The translations under genes and the position numbers were made by a program. This document shows positions 17,938 to 25,968 of a stretch of 64,000 nucleotides of DNA, one piece after another. Positions within the stretch are counted from its first letter, which is position 1. Every line of letters begins with the position of its first letter. The DNA lies in assembly GCA_942493055.1 (NCBI GenBank), contig OW818680.1, forward strand, positions 124,001-188,000, read 5' to 3'. The stretch is from CAIZQW01 sp942493055. Its GTDB lineage: Bacteria; Verrucomicrobiota; Kiritimatiellia; RFP12; UBA1067. The notes under the pieces are model-generated. The model searched no databases and had not been told where the DNA came from. It saw only the letters and a list, made by a program, of their open reading frames with translations.

Positions 17938-20418
17938 TTAATATTCTCCTTTCATCTCTAATGGAAGTTCATCGCCTCTAGGTTCGTCTGGCGCTCGTCT
18001 GCGAAATTTAACTTCGAATTTTTCTGGACAAGCCAGAAGTAATTCCACGTCTGATGGCTCTAAGGCAATGGCATCGCGATTGCTAAATGTGAGATTGAAG
18101 TAAGGGATCAAAAACCTTCTTAAGCATAACCGAGGGACTGTTTTGCCTCTACGACTTTTGCCTCGATAGTCAACGATGAACACTGAGTATCTTAAGAGCT
18201 CGTCATAAAGATTTTGGGCTTGAGCGGTAAGTGACAGGGCTTCGTGAGGCTCGATTCGGCTTGCTTGCCATGGCGGATTTCCTCCTTCGTTCCCGGATTC
18301 CCTAAACTTGAGGTATGAGTTTGCGACTATCCCGAAAGCTGTGGCTATAGAAACTAGTTTGTCTCCATATTCGCAACTTGCCCTAAGGTTGCGAAGGAAC
18401 TTGCCTGCTTCCTCACGGATACATTTGTCTTGTATGCTCTCTGTTACTTTTGGCAAAGTCATTGTTTGCCGAAGTTGGTTTTCTCCGCCTGTAGCGTTGA
18501 CCATGCTTGCAACCAGGTTAATCACATAATGAACATCACCACTACACAAACTGGATAGACTTTCTTTCCCAAAAATCATTATTTTTCCGGCTCTACGTAT
18601 TTGTCGAGCATCTTCGTTCCAGTTTTGTGGTGGACTACAGCCAAGAAGTTCGGTTATGTCTTTTGCAGGGTAGTTTTCCACAGCCAAAAGTCGCCGCCGA
18701 AAAACATCTTCAATAAACGCCAGCTTCCTATCAGAATCGTCATGCAAATAAACTAAACCTAAGTTGAGCAAAATAAATTCTCGCGTTTCAACATATTCTT
18801 TTCCATCGATATCTCCCGAAGAAAATGAAACAGGACTCTCTGTCGAAAGCTTGAAAAAACAATTTGCAGTTCGCTGCATGAATATTCTATTGAGGCTCGA
18901 TTGTAGAGATTTGGTTACTTTAGGTGAAGAATAATCATCAATAAAAAAATAAACTGGACGACTCTTCGAAAACGAAAAAGATTCAACAATTGCCTCGCAT
19001 GCCCGCTGAAGAATATCCACGCCCCAACACGGTCCGATGGTACGTTTCTCATCGTTAACGAATTGCTGGCGCTGCGCAGCTTTACGGCGTTGCTTCTGGA
19101 GTTCTGCCATAACGCTGCGCAGCGTCTCAACACCTGGCTCTCTCGGAGGTTTAATACCAAGAACATCCCAAAGTTTGTTGGCGACTCTGGCTTCAGAAGT
19201 GAGATATTCATCTCTGAAATGCCGCAATGCCCAACGCTCGAAGACGTCACATAAGTCTGCAAGAAGTGTAGCCGTGACAAAGTGAATAGGAATGTCGAGA
19301 GCTTCGATACGACTTGGAATTGTATATCTAGGGAACGCAAAGTAGAGATCAATGCAACGGTAATAAACGCCCAAAAAAGTAGTTTCAGTAGGTTCATCCT
19401 CTTCCACAAGAATCTTATGGTGTAAACTGAGGCTCTTGAAAACGGTGCTTTTACCGCAGCCTCGTGGTCCTGTAACAACTAGATTATTTTTGCTCTTGAT
19501 GTCATCAAGCCCTAAAAAACGGTCCGAGTAGAGTGATTTGAGAAGGCTCTCGTCATCACCAATTTGCTCACAGTTCAAAAAATCGAATGGTGTCAGCAAG
19601 CGACTTCCTTCTCCCGCCAACTTGTCGAATTCGGCTTCCATTGCCTGCAATTCCTTAAGGAGAAGATCAGGTTGCCTTGCGTTTGGTTCACGCGTGTTGT
19701 CGCGCTCTGTTAAATATCTGTTAAGGTATTTGTCATTAAGTGCATTAAAAATAAATTTATCCTTCAGGGAACTAGACGTATAGGATACCTGTTCCAAAAG
19801 TTGACGAAGAACATCAGCTAGTTGATCATAGTCATCCTTGAACCTCCGTTCACTAGTCGCTTCAGCAACTCCAAAGTCGGTTACCCTGAAAACGTGGCGA
19901 GGGCCAATAAGATCGTATGCAGACCTGTCCTGTACCAGTATATTTCCGGGATGAATATCGCCATGGACAACGTCACGTCTTTTCATCTCATGAAACAAGT
20001 TCAGGATTGTTGAAAGAAGGTTGGTAATAAATGTAACAGTGACTTTTCCCTTATTCTTGAATATATAGTCTCTCAGGTCGGAACCCTCTACGAATTCCGA
20101 GACGAGGACAATGCAGTTTACCCCAGCTGTTTCATCTTTCCAGTCTTCAATTTGTTGTTCGAATTTGACGACGGCGGTATTAGTTAGTGAGTTTGCCTTC
20201 TGAACTTCCGCTCTCCAAGTTTCCGTTCCGTCAGCCTCGACTAGAAGATTTTTTCGAGGGATTACTTTGCACGCCCAATCACGAGCTAATAAATCCGAAT
20301 GCCCCCTGAATACATGGCCATCATTTCCGCTCTTAATGAGTTCTTTGATAACGATGTCGGTTCGACTCGGTAGGTGTTTTCCTATGAACCAATTTGATTG
20401 TGGAAGATTACAGCGCAT
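17938..20418 (-). CDS. Ser/Thr protein kinase fused to a P-loop ATPase
   Basis: An 826-residue two-part protein. Residues about 20-270 form a eukaryotic-type kinase domain with every key residue present: glycine loop IKSGNDGHVFRG, K51 in ACKVIPRK, E71, catalytic D154 in HGDIHPGN, N159, and D181 of DFG. Residues about 285-820 are an ATPase with Walker A TGPRGCGKSTVF (near 316) and Walker B-like VYFFIDDYSS (near 490). The linker and following helices (LHHKILVEEDEP, PIHFVTATLLADLCDVFERW) resemble ORC/CDC6-like or STAND-like ATPases seen in defence loci; this is inference. The start ATG directly abuts the methyltransferase TGA, implying translational coupling. No membrane segment is seen. It is probably the effector or regulator of a methylation-linked defence system. 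Confidence 0.8.
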   Translation of the reverse strand: MRCNLPQSNWFIGKHLPSRTDIVIKELIKSGNDGHVFRGHSDLLARDWACKVIPRKNLLVEADGTETWRAEVQKANSLTNTAVVKFEQQIEDWKDETAGVNCIVLVSEFVEGSDLRDYIFKNKGKVTVTFITNLLSTILNLFHEMKRRDVVHGDIHPGNILVQDRSAYDLIGPRHVFRVTDFGVAEATSERRFKDDYDQLADVLRQLLEQVSYTSSSLKDKFIFNALNDKYLNRYLTERDNTREPNARQPDLLLKELQAMEAEFDKLAGEGSRLLTPFDFLNCEQIGDDESLLKSLYSDRFLGLDDIKSKNNLVVTGPRGCGKSTVFKSLSLHHKILVEEDEPTETTFLGVYYRCIDLYFAFPRYTIPSRIEALDIPIHFVTATLLADLCDVFERWALRHFRDEYLTSEARVANKLWDVLGIKPPREPGVETLRSVMAELQKQRRKAAQRQQFVNDEKRTIGPCWGVDILQRACEAIVESFSFSKSRPVYFFIDDYSSPKVTKSLQSSLNRIFMQRTANCFFKLSTESPVSFSSGDIDGKEYVETREFILLNLGLVYLHDDSDRKLAFIEDVFRRRLLAVENYPAKDITELLGCSPPQNWNEDARQIRRAGKIMIFGKESLSSLCSGDVHYVINLVASMVNATGGENQLRQTMTLPKVTESIQDKCIREEAGKFLRNLRASCEYGDKLVSIATAFGIVANSYLKFRESGNEGGNPPWQASRIEPHEALSLTAQAQNLYDELLRYSVFIVDYRGKSRRGKTVPRLCLRRFLIPYFNLTFSNRDAIALEPSDVELLLACPEKFEVKFRRRAPDEPRGDELPLEMKGEY

Positions 20419-21564
20419 TCAGTTCCTCTGGAAAACCAATATATGTTCTGTCTTAACGGCTTTGCAATTCCGGCGTGTTCGACGAACATCTGGTATTTCA
20501 TCTGAAATGAGTGATTTAAAACGTAATGATGGAGCTTGTTTACGTATGATGTTGATCACTGTTTCAGAAGGATGTGCAACAAAGCTACGTTTAAACTCCT
20601 CTCCGACTACAAAAACACAATAGCCATTTTTCCTCAATCCCTTTTCGACTTTTATGGCGAGACTAGTAATGGCATCAACAAAAGCTTCCTGTCGTTGTGT
20701 AATATCGTTAATCGCCTTACTTGCAAAATTTGGGTCAACGAACCACAACCGAAGGCGATTGTCTCGTCCGTAGTCCAGCGCGTTCATATAGGGCGGACTT
20801 GTAATTAGCGCGCCAAAACGGTTTGGAATGGCAAGTTTTTTTACATCAACTTGTTCAAAGCCGACTGGATCGATCATCCTGGATGAAACAAAACGTTTAT
20901 AACTGCGTTTAATCTTTGCTAGGAGACGCGATTTCAATTCACGGTATGCATACATCTCTGGAAACTGTGATCGTGGATATTTTCGATCACGGAGATAAGG
21001 CACTAGATGACTACTTGGATAGGAGAGAAAACCTGGACGTTGGTGATGCAAAATTCCGAGAAGACAGGCCATCAGGAAATCATATTTAGGATTACGGCAA
21101 ACCGTCGCAAAATTCAGGATCTCACGCAGAGTTGCTGGGTGGTAAAACTTTCGGACCCAGAGAGGCACCTTTCGCAAGTCTGGTAATGGGAGCCGCTCTG
21201 CCTCTATGAATGCCTCGTCGGCCAAAGTTAGGGCAGCAAGAAGTGATGAGGGGGGCGACAATTTTGCATTTGAAAGAATTCGGGCGTAAGGACTAATGTC
21301 TGATCCAAAAACCTTTCTACCGCGGATATTAGCCTCCAATAGGATTGTGCCAGCACCTGCGAATGGATCTATAACTAAGTCCCCAGCTTTAGAGAACTTT
21401 TCTACCAAATCACCAGCGATGCTACTCTTAAGTTTGCCAATGTAAGGTGACAATTGATGTAGAGTGCATTCTGTGTTTGCACATGAACCCTTCCAGTGCG
21501 CTGGAGCTAAGTAAACTTCAGCGTTCCTGATCATTTCTTGATTTGTAGTTTTCGATTTCAACAT
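20419..21564 (-). CDS. SAM-dependent DNA methyltransferase (TSPPY type)
   Basis: About 381 residues from the ATG at 21564, which has AAGG seven bases upstream; a GTG 16 codons earlier is open but less supported. Motif I is DPFAGAGT (residues 66-73), with GSDISPYA as the acidic strand, and the catalytic motif IV is TSPPYMN (near 255). The order I then IV, with an IPNRF segment before TSPPY, resembles COG1041/COG0863-type amino-methyltransferases that make N4-methylcytosine or N6-methyladenine. A helical insert of about 150 residues between the motifs probably recognises the target. It is the first gene of the trio and ends one base before the kinase-ATPase start. No restriction endonuclease sits next to it. 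Confidence 0.85.
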   Translation of the reverse strand: MLKSKTTNQEMIRNAEVYLAPAHWKGSCANTECTLHQLSPYIGKLKSSIAGDLVEKFSKAGDLVIDPFAGAGTILLEANIRGRKVFGSDISPYARILSNAKLSPPSSLLAALTLADEAFIEAERLPLPDLRKVPLWVRKFYHPATLREILNFATVCRNPKYDFLMACLLGILHHQRPGFLSYPSSHLVPYLRDRKYPRSQFPEMYAYRELKSRLLAKIKRSYKRFVSSRMIDPVGFEQVDVKKLAIPNRFGALITSPPYMNALDYGRDNRLRLWFVDPNFASKAINDITQRQEAFVDAITSLAIKVEKGLRKNGYCVFVVGEEFKRSFVAHPSETVINIIRKQAPSLRFKSLISDEIPDVRRTRRNCKAVKTEHILVFQRN

Positions 21565-22154
21565 CAAATACCTTAGCCCGCAACAGACAGCACCCCACTT
21601 TGGCGTAACCACGAACTATTCCGAAAGACATAAGTTGTTTTTATTATGCGTGTGGGCCCTATAAAAGTCAATCTCGATTTAAAAGACAGCTAAATTTCAA
21701 TTTGTGAGCATATTCAAATCTGAGTATGCGGGGTGTTGTTTAATGATCTGTTAACTCATAGCGTAATAATGTTTGAAAATTAGTCAAGCCGTGGCGAGAA
21801 GAAACTGCTGCTTTTGGCTTAAATGAAACCACTGCCGAAAAGTGTTTATACTAAAATGTCTATTCCACACAGGAAGAGACGAGCGTCTGCGCGTCCTAGG
21901 CACGCAGCCCAGCCTACCCCAAGGCTTCCACCAAGGCTACGGCGAACTGAACGGCGGCTAGGTGCGTGCCCCTCCCGTATGTCTGGTGCCCTTCTATGGT
22001 CCAATTGCTTTTCGGTAGCGATATTAGTAGGCTGTGCGTATGTTAAGTGTTTAAAGTAGTTGGCATAAGGTGCGGCTCGTGTTCCCTGATTTTTCTTAAT
22101 GCGGTTAGACTTTGAGCATGCTATACTGTGCGCCATATTAATTGGGGGGATGCT
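21565..22154. other. 590-bp divergent spacer between methyltransferase and heparinase-like genes
   Basis: The first 280 bp are AT-rich like the defence island; from about 21880 the composition returns to host-like GC. A degenerate repeat of CCAAGGCTT/CCAAGGCT lies near 21920-21945, and CTAGGCACGC (21895) is partly inverted at GCTAGGTGCGTGC (21957). Short frames in this GC-rich part look like palindrome artefacts. TATACT near 22121 could be a -10 box for the lyase gene, but no matching -35 box is seen. Confidence 0.5.
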
Positions 22155-24038
22155 ATGATGTTGAAAACTGGGGGAATGCTGGTCGCAAGTTTAATGGCTC
22201 TGTCGTGCTTTGCTCAAGAGGCCAAGCAGGGAGAAAAAATGGGGGTGGGGGCGAAGCTGGTGCCTCAGGTGCTGACGTGGATGCCTGAAAAACCAGAAGG
22301 TTTTTCCATTCCAATTACTAATCGCGCGGTCTGGGATCGTCCGGATGTCCAGAAGCTCTACACCGCGAAGTATTTGAAGGCTGCTGAAAGCGCACTTAAG
22401 AATCCCTTGCCGAAGTGGGATACGGAGGCGTATCTCGAGTATTCTGTCAACGGCGGCCGTGACAAAGGCCAGAAAATGATCGGGGACCGCCGCCGTGGAT
22501 TTATGCCGTGTGTCTACATGGAGTGCGTGGAGAACAAGGGACGATTTCTCCCCTATATTCTAGAGGCCATTCAGGCGTATTGCGACGAACCAAGCTGGAC
22601 CTTGCCCGCGCATGACCGTGGCCTTACAAACTTTAAGCGCACGCGCTACAGCATTGATCTGGCGTCCTCCGCCTTCGCTTTTCAGCTCGCCAATGTGACC
22701 TATATGCTGGGCGATAAGCTGCCTGCTCGCACGCACAAAATGGTCTTCGCCGCATTGGATGAACGTATCTACAAGCCCATTGAGGTGGCGGTCATCACGC
22801 AGTCGAGCGGAAAGACAACGGAGTGGTGGACGGATTGCGACCACAACTGGAACTCGGTCTGCTGGAATGGCGTCGTGGGCGCAACGCTGACCCTGCATCC
22901 GGACAAGTTGTTCCGCGCAAAGGTCACTGCCGCAGCACTGGTCAAGATTCAACGCTTCCTCGAAGGTTTCCCCTCGGATGGCTACTGCTATGAGGGTACG
23001 GGCTACTGGAATTATGGCTTTTCAAATTTTCTCTATATGCGCGAGATGATTTGGCAGCTATCAAAGGGAAAGCACGACTTGTGCAAGGACGAGAAGGTGG
23101 ATCAGGTTGCACGCTATGGCGTACGCATTGAAGTGATGCCGGGCCTCTCGCCTGCGTTCGGCGATTGCGGATTAGGCACACGCCCCTCTAAAAGCATTCT
23201 GCAATATTGCAACCAGGCCATGAACATGCAATTGCCCGGCGTGGAACCGCTTGCCGCAGACCCGCTGCTCTGCACAGATTTTTACGACATTGTCCCGCGC
23301 TCGATCAGCACTCCCTACGCCGCCGCCTCTGTCAAACTGGAGAAGCCTTATGGCTTTTACTTCAACAGTGCGACCATCCTGATTTCCAAGATGGCTGATC
23401 TGTCATACGGCGCAGCCATCAAGGCGGGCGGAAACGGCAATCACAGTCACAATGACATTGGCTCCTATATGATCGCTGTCGCCGGCAAGACCATCACGGG
23501 CGATGCGGGGGGCCCCAAGCGCTACACCGCGGATGTATTCAGCAGCAAGCGCTATACCTTCCCGATCCTGAATTCCTACGGTCATCCTGTCCCGTACATT
23601 GATGGCCTTCAGCAGGCTGTGGCCACAAAGGTGAAGCCCATTGTCTTGCGAGCGACGCAGAGCGACAAGCTGGATAATTTCCTGATTGATATGCGCCCCG
23701 CGTATCCCACTGTAAAGAATATGACCCTGCTGGAGCGCGACTATCTTTTTGACCGTGAGGCGCGCACCATTAGCGTTGAAGACCGTTTTTCAGCTACGGA
23801 AAACAAGAAATTCGAAACCGCTATTGTGTTGACCGGCACTTTTAAGACCAATGACACCACAACGGTTGAGCTGATCAACGACAAGCAAGCCATTCAAGCG
23901 CGCGTTGTGGCCTCAGCTCCTGTTGAACTGGTGCCTGAAAAACTTCCCAACTTCGGAAGCGAGTTCACGCGCATTGCTGTGCGTTTCAAAGACCCGCTCC
24001 AAAAGGGAAGCATCAAGATTGTCTATACAGTGCGTTAG
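22155..24038 (+). CDS. Exported heparinase II/III-like polysaccharide lyase
   Basis: About 627 residues from the first of two adjacent ATGs after GGGGGGATGCT. A signal peptide (MMLKTGGMLVASLMALSCFAQ) is followed by an alpha/alpha-toroid region with WTDCDHNWNSVCWNGVVGAT (near 225) and GYCYEGTGYWNYGFSN (near 275). The beta-sandwich domain has the GNGNHSHNDIGSY motif (near 430), typical of heparinase II/III-like proteins, where the His and Tyr act in beta-elimination or metal binding. The natural substrate (uronic-acid glycans or related polymers) cannot be fixed from sequence. The last 4 bp overlap the stop of the convergent SDR gene. Confidence 0.85.
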   Translation: MMLKTGGMLVASLMALSCFAQEAKQGEKMGVGAKLVPQVLTWMPEKPEGFSIPITNRAVWDRPDVQKLYTAKYLKAAESALKNPLPKWDTEAYLEYSVNGGRDKGQKMIGDRRRGFMPCVYMECVENKGRFLPYILEAIQAYCDEPSWTLPAHDRGLTNFKRTRYSIDLASSAFAFQLANVTYMLGDKLPARTHKMVFAALDERIYKPIEVAVITQSSGKTTEWWTDCDHNWNSVCWNGVVGATLTLHPDKLFRAKVTAAALVKIQRFLEGFPSDGYCYEGTGYWNYGFSNFLYMREMIWQLSKGKHDLCKDEKVDQVARYGVRIEVMPGLSPAFGDCGLGTRPSKSILQYCNQAMNMQLPGVEPLAADPLLCTDFYDIVPRSISTPYAAASVKLEKPYGFYFNSATILISKMADLSYGAAIKAGGNGNHSHNDIGSYMIAVAGKTITGDAGGPKRYTADVFSSKRYTFPILNSYGHPVPYIDGLQQAVATKVKPIVLRATQSDKLDNFLIDMRPAYPTVKNMTLLERDYLFDREARTISVEDRFSATENKKFETAIVLTGTFKTNDTTTVELINDKQAIQARVVASAPVELVPEKLPNFGSEFTRIAVRFKDPLQKGSIKIVYTVR

Positions 24039-24775
24039 TACGCGCTCAGCATATCCTTGACCTGCTTGGTGCCCCAGATGCTGACTTCGTCGATGACGCA
24101 GTTCGGGGGGACGTCAATGCAGTGCACGAGTGTGCGCGCAAAGTCTTCTGCGGTCGGATAGCCTTCCATCCAACTGTCGTCAATCTTCGCATTGGAGCAG
24201 AAGTTGGTGCGCGCGGCGCCCGGGATAAAACAGGTGGCCTTGCCGCCCCATGTTTCCATCTCCTTGTGCAGGCAACGGGTGTAGCCGACCATGCCCGATT
24301 TCGCTGCTGTATAAATGGCCCAGGACGGCCAGGCAAAGTGTGCGCAGCCGCTGGAGACGTTGATGATGTGGCCGGAACCGGACTTGCGCATCTCAGGAAT
24401 GACGGCGCGGGCGCCCTTCATGATAGAGGTCAGATTGGTGTCTAAGATGGCCTGAAATTCGTCATCCGTCATGACATCCACGTTCGCGATCTTGACGCCG
24501 CAGCCGTGGTTGCAAACGAGGACATCGATCCGTCCAAAGGCTTTCACAGTCTGCTTGACGACCTTGGTCCAATCCTTGGTCACAGTCGCATCCGCGGCAA
24601 CGGCGATCCAGGTTTTCGGGTTCAGTTTTTTGCCAACGGCATTTAAGGTCTTGAGCGTGCGTCCGGTCAGAACCAGCCGTGCGCCCATTTCGTTAAGCAT
24701 GTAGGCCGCAGCTTCGCCAAAGCCTGATGATGCGCCCGTAATGATAATCACTTTGCCTTCGATGTAATGTTTCAT
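24035..24775 (-). CDS. Short-chain dehydrogenase/reductase (SDR)
   Basis: A 246-residue classical SDR with the TGASSGFG cofactor loop (T13-G20), an NHG triplet in place of the usual NAG, and the S-Y-K catalytic set in NVSSG...YTAAKSG. AAAAGGAGT precedes the ATG. The family reduces or oxidises alcohol groups with NAD(P)H. The neighbouring lyase suggests a substrate such as the keto-uronate products of lyase action, but this is only context. It converges with the lyase gene, sharing 4 bp at the stops. Confidence 0.85.
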   Translation of the reverse strand: MKHYIEGKVIIITGASSGFGEAAAYMLNEMGARLVLTGRTLKTLNAVGKKLNPKTWIAVAADATVTKDWTKVVKQTVKAFGRIDVLVCNHGCGVKIANVDVMTDDEFQAILDTNLTSIMKGARAVIPEMRKSGSGHIINVSSGCAHFAWPSWAIYTAAKSGMVGYTRCLHKEMETWGGKATCFIPGAARTNFCSNAKIDDSWMEGYPTAEDFARTLVHCIDVPPNCVIDEVSIWGTKQVKDMLSAY

Positions 24776-24869
24776 GAATGACTCCTTTTCGTAAATCAGT
24801 TATGCCTAGGTGAGTTATTAATTTACCAGCTTTCCTCTTGTCTGTGAAGGCTAGAAGAGGATTAAAGCA

Positions 24870-24931
24870 CTGGGAGCACAGAGCATCCTGCCTGTGCATT
24901 CAAGAAACAGGCAGGATGCCTGTGCTCCCAG
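24870..24931. repeat. Long near-perfect hairpin (25-26-bp arms)
   Basis: Left arm 24870-24895 and right arm 24907-24931 are reverse complements apart from one extra base; both include CTGGGAGCACAG or its complement. The loop CAAGAA also pairs with the sequence after the right arm (GTTTCTTG), so an alternative fold exists. No T-run follows, so it is not a simple terminator. Confidence 0.8.
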
Positions 24932-24987
24932 TTTCTTGAGAACCGCCACAAAAATTCGCGTTTTCCGCAAAAAAGAAAAAAAGGCGA

Positions 24988-25016
24988 TAGACAACACTGC
25001 TAAAATTTGGCATACT
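24988..25016 (+). promoter_or_regulatory. Sigma70-type promoter for the NYN gene
   Basis: TAGACA (24988-24993) and CATACT (25011-25016) are separated by 17 bp, about 75 bp upstream of the start codon. The -10 region GGCATACT is the same as at the NuoEF promoter. Confidence 0.5.
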
Positions 25017-25090
25017 AAATCGCTCAAATGGGACTTATACAAAGGATCCCGTAAAAAAGAACTAGGGTAACATAAGAAAGGTAGAAATAC

Positions 25091-25906
25091 ATGTCTGTTA
25101 AAACAATGATCTTCATCGATGGTAGCTGGCTTTATCACAGTCGGCAGGCGCTCTTTGAATCACTGGGAGAAGAGAGCGGTTTCGAAATAGATTATAAACG
25201 CATCCCAGATATCATCGCTCATCAGATCGCCAATGTCCTGGATTCCGAAGTGGATGTGGTCCGGACGAATTACTTTGGAACCATTCCTGTCAATAAGCAG
25301 GGCTATAATCCGACAAAGCAAAAAGCGTTTTACGAATTTCTTGCGATGCAGTGTGCGTATGACACCGAGATCCTTGAGATCGATTTCCGACGTGAGCCTG
25401 AAGCGCATCCGGATGATAAGTGGGTGAATGTGTCGTTGGCTGCTGCAATGGTACACTTTGCCTCTATGCCCGGCGCGTATGACATGGCGGTCCTCGTGGC
25501 CGGTGAAGCGGATTATATCCCGCTCTTGAAGCGTGTGCGTGCCATGGGCAAGCGCGTGCAGATTGTCTCCATGAATAACATCGATGGAAAGAGTCTCTGC
25601 AGCGCCTCTTTGCTGACAACCCCTGGCATTCAAGACATGCCGCCGATCTTCCTGGACGAGCACTCCCAGCAGATCCGTCTGGTCCGTGAAGAGCAAAGCC
25701 GTCCCTGCAAGAACTGCGGACGCTCGGAAGTCACGACCTGGGCCGGACCTGAATTTTTCTGCTCGAACTGCAGGACTGAACATCGCAAGCAGGTTCGCAC
25801 CTGCGATACCTGCGGCAAGGAAGAGGAAACGACATGGGATAAGCCGTTCTTCTATTGTACGGACTGCCGGAGCAAACATCGGGGTGCTCCTGAAAAAGCA
25901 GAATAG
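25091..25906 (+). CDS. NYN-domain (PIN-like) putative RNase with two zinc ribbons
   Basis: A 271-residue protein. The NYN fold is shown by MIFIDGSWLYH (first catalytic Asp at residue 10), KWVNVSLAAAMVHF and MAVLVAGEADYIPLL (near 137), as in LabA/DUF88 proteins. These are PIN-like metal-dependent ribonucleases. The C-terminus carries two similar zinc ribbons: CKNCGRSEVTTWAG...CSNC and CDTCGKEEETTWDK...CTDC, a tandem duplication that probably binds RNA. AAAGG lies upstream of the ATG. A terminator follows, and the RACE gene starts 62 bp after its stop. Confidence 0.85.
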   Translation: MSVKTMIFIDGSWLYHSRQALFESLGEESGFEIDYKRIPDIIAHQIANVLDSEVDVVRTNYFGTIPVNKQGYNPTKQKAFYEFLAMQCAYDTEILEIDFRREPEAHPDDKWVNVSLAAAMVHFASMPGAYDMAVLVAGEADYIPLLKRVRAMGKRVQIVSMNNIDGKSLCSASLLTTPGIQDMPPIFLDEHSQQIRLVREEQSRPCKNCGRSEVTTWAGPEFFCSNCRTEHRKQVRTCDTCGKEEETTWDKPFFYCTDCRSKHRGAPEKAE

Positions 25907-25915
25907 TGCTGAAAA

Positions 25916-25950
25916 GGGGGCGGACTTCGTAGTCCGCCCTCAACTTTTTT
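25916..25950 (+). terminator. Rho-independent terminator after the NYN gene
   Basis: The hairpin AGGGGGCGGACT-TCGT-AGTCCGCCCT is followed by CAACTTTTTT. The stem is about 10 bp and GC-rich with a tight loop. Confidence 0.75.
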
Positions 25951-25968
25951 ATAGGAGCGCCTAAACGC

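Larger units (their letters stand above)
24776..25090. other. 315-bp divergent spacer with hairpin and promoter
   Basis: Between the SDR start and the NYN gene. It holds the strong inverted repeat at 24870-24931 and the promoter at 24988-25016. No gene is seen. Confidence 0.6.

Noticed and set aside
22121..22126. TATACT promoter box for the heparinase-like gene
   Set aside because: No -35 box at a sensible distance; left as a note in the spacer entry.
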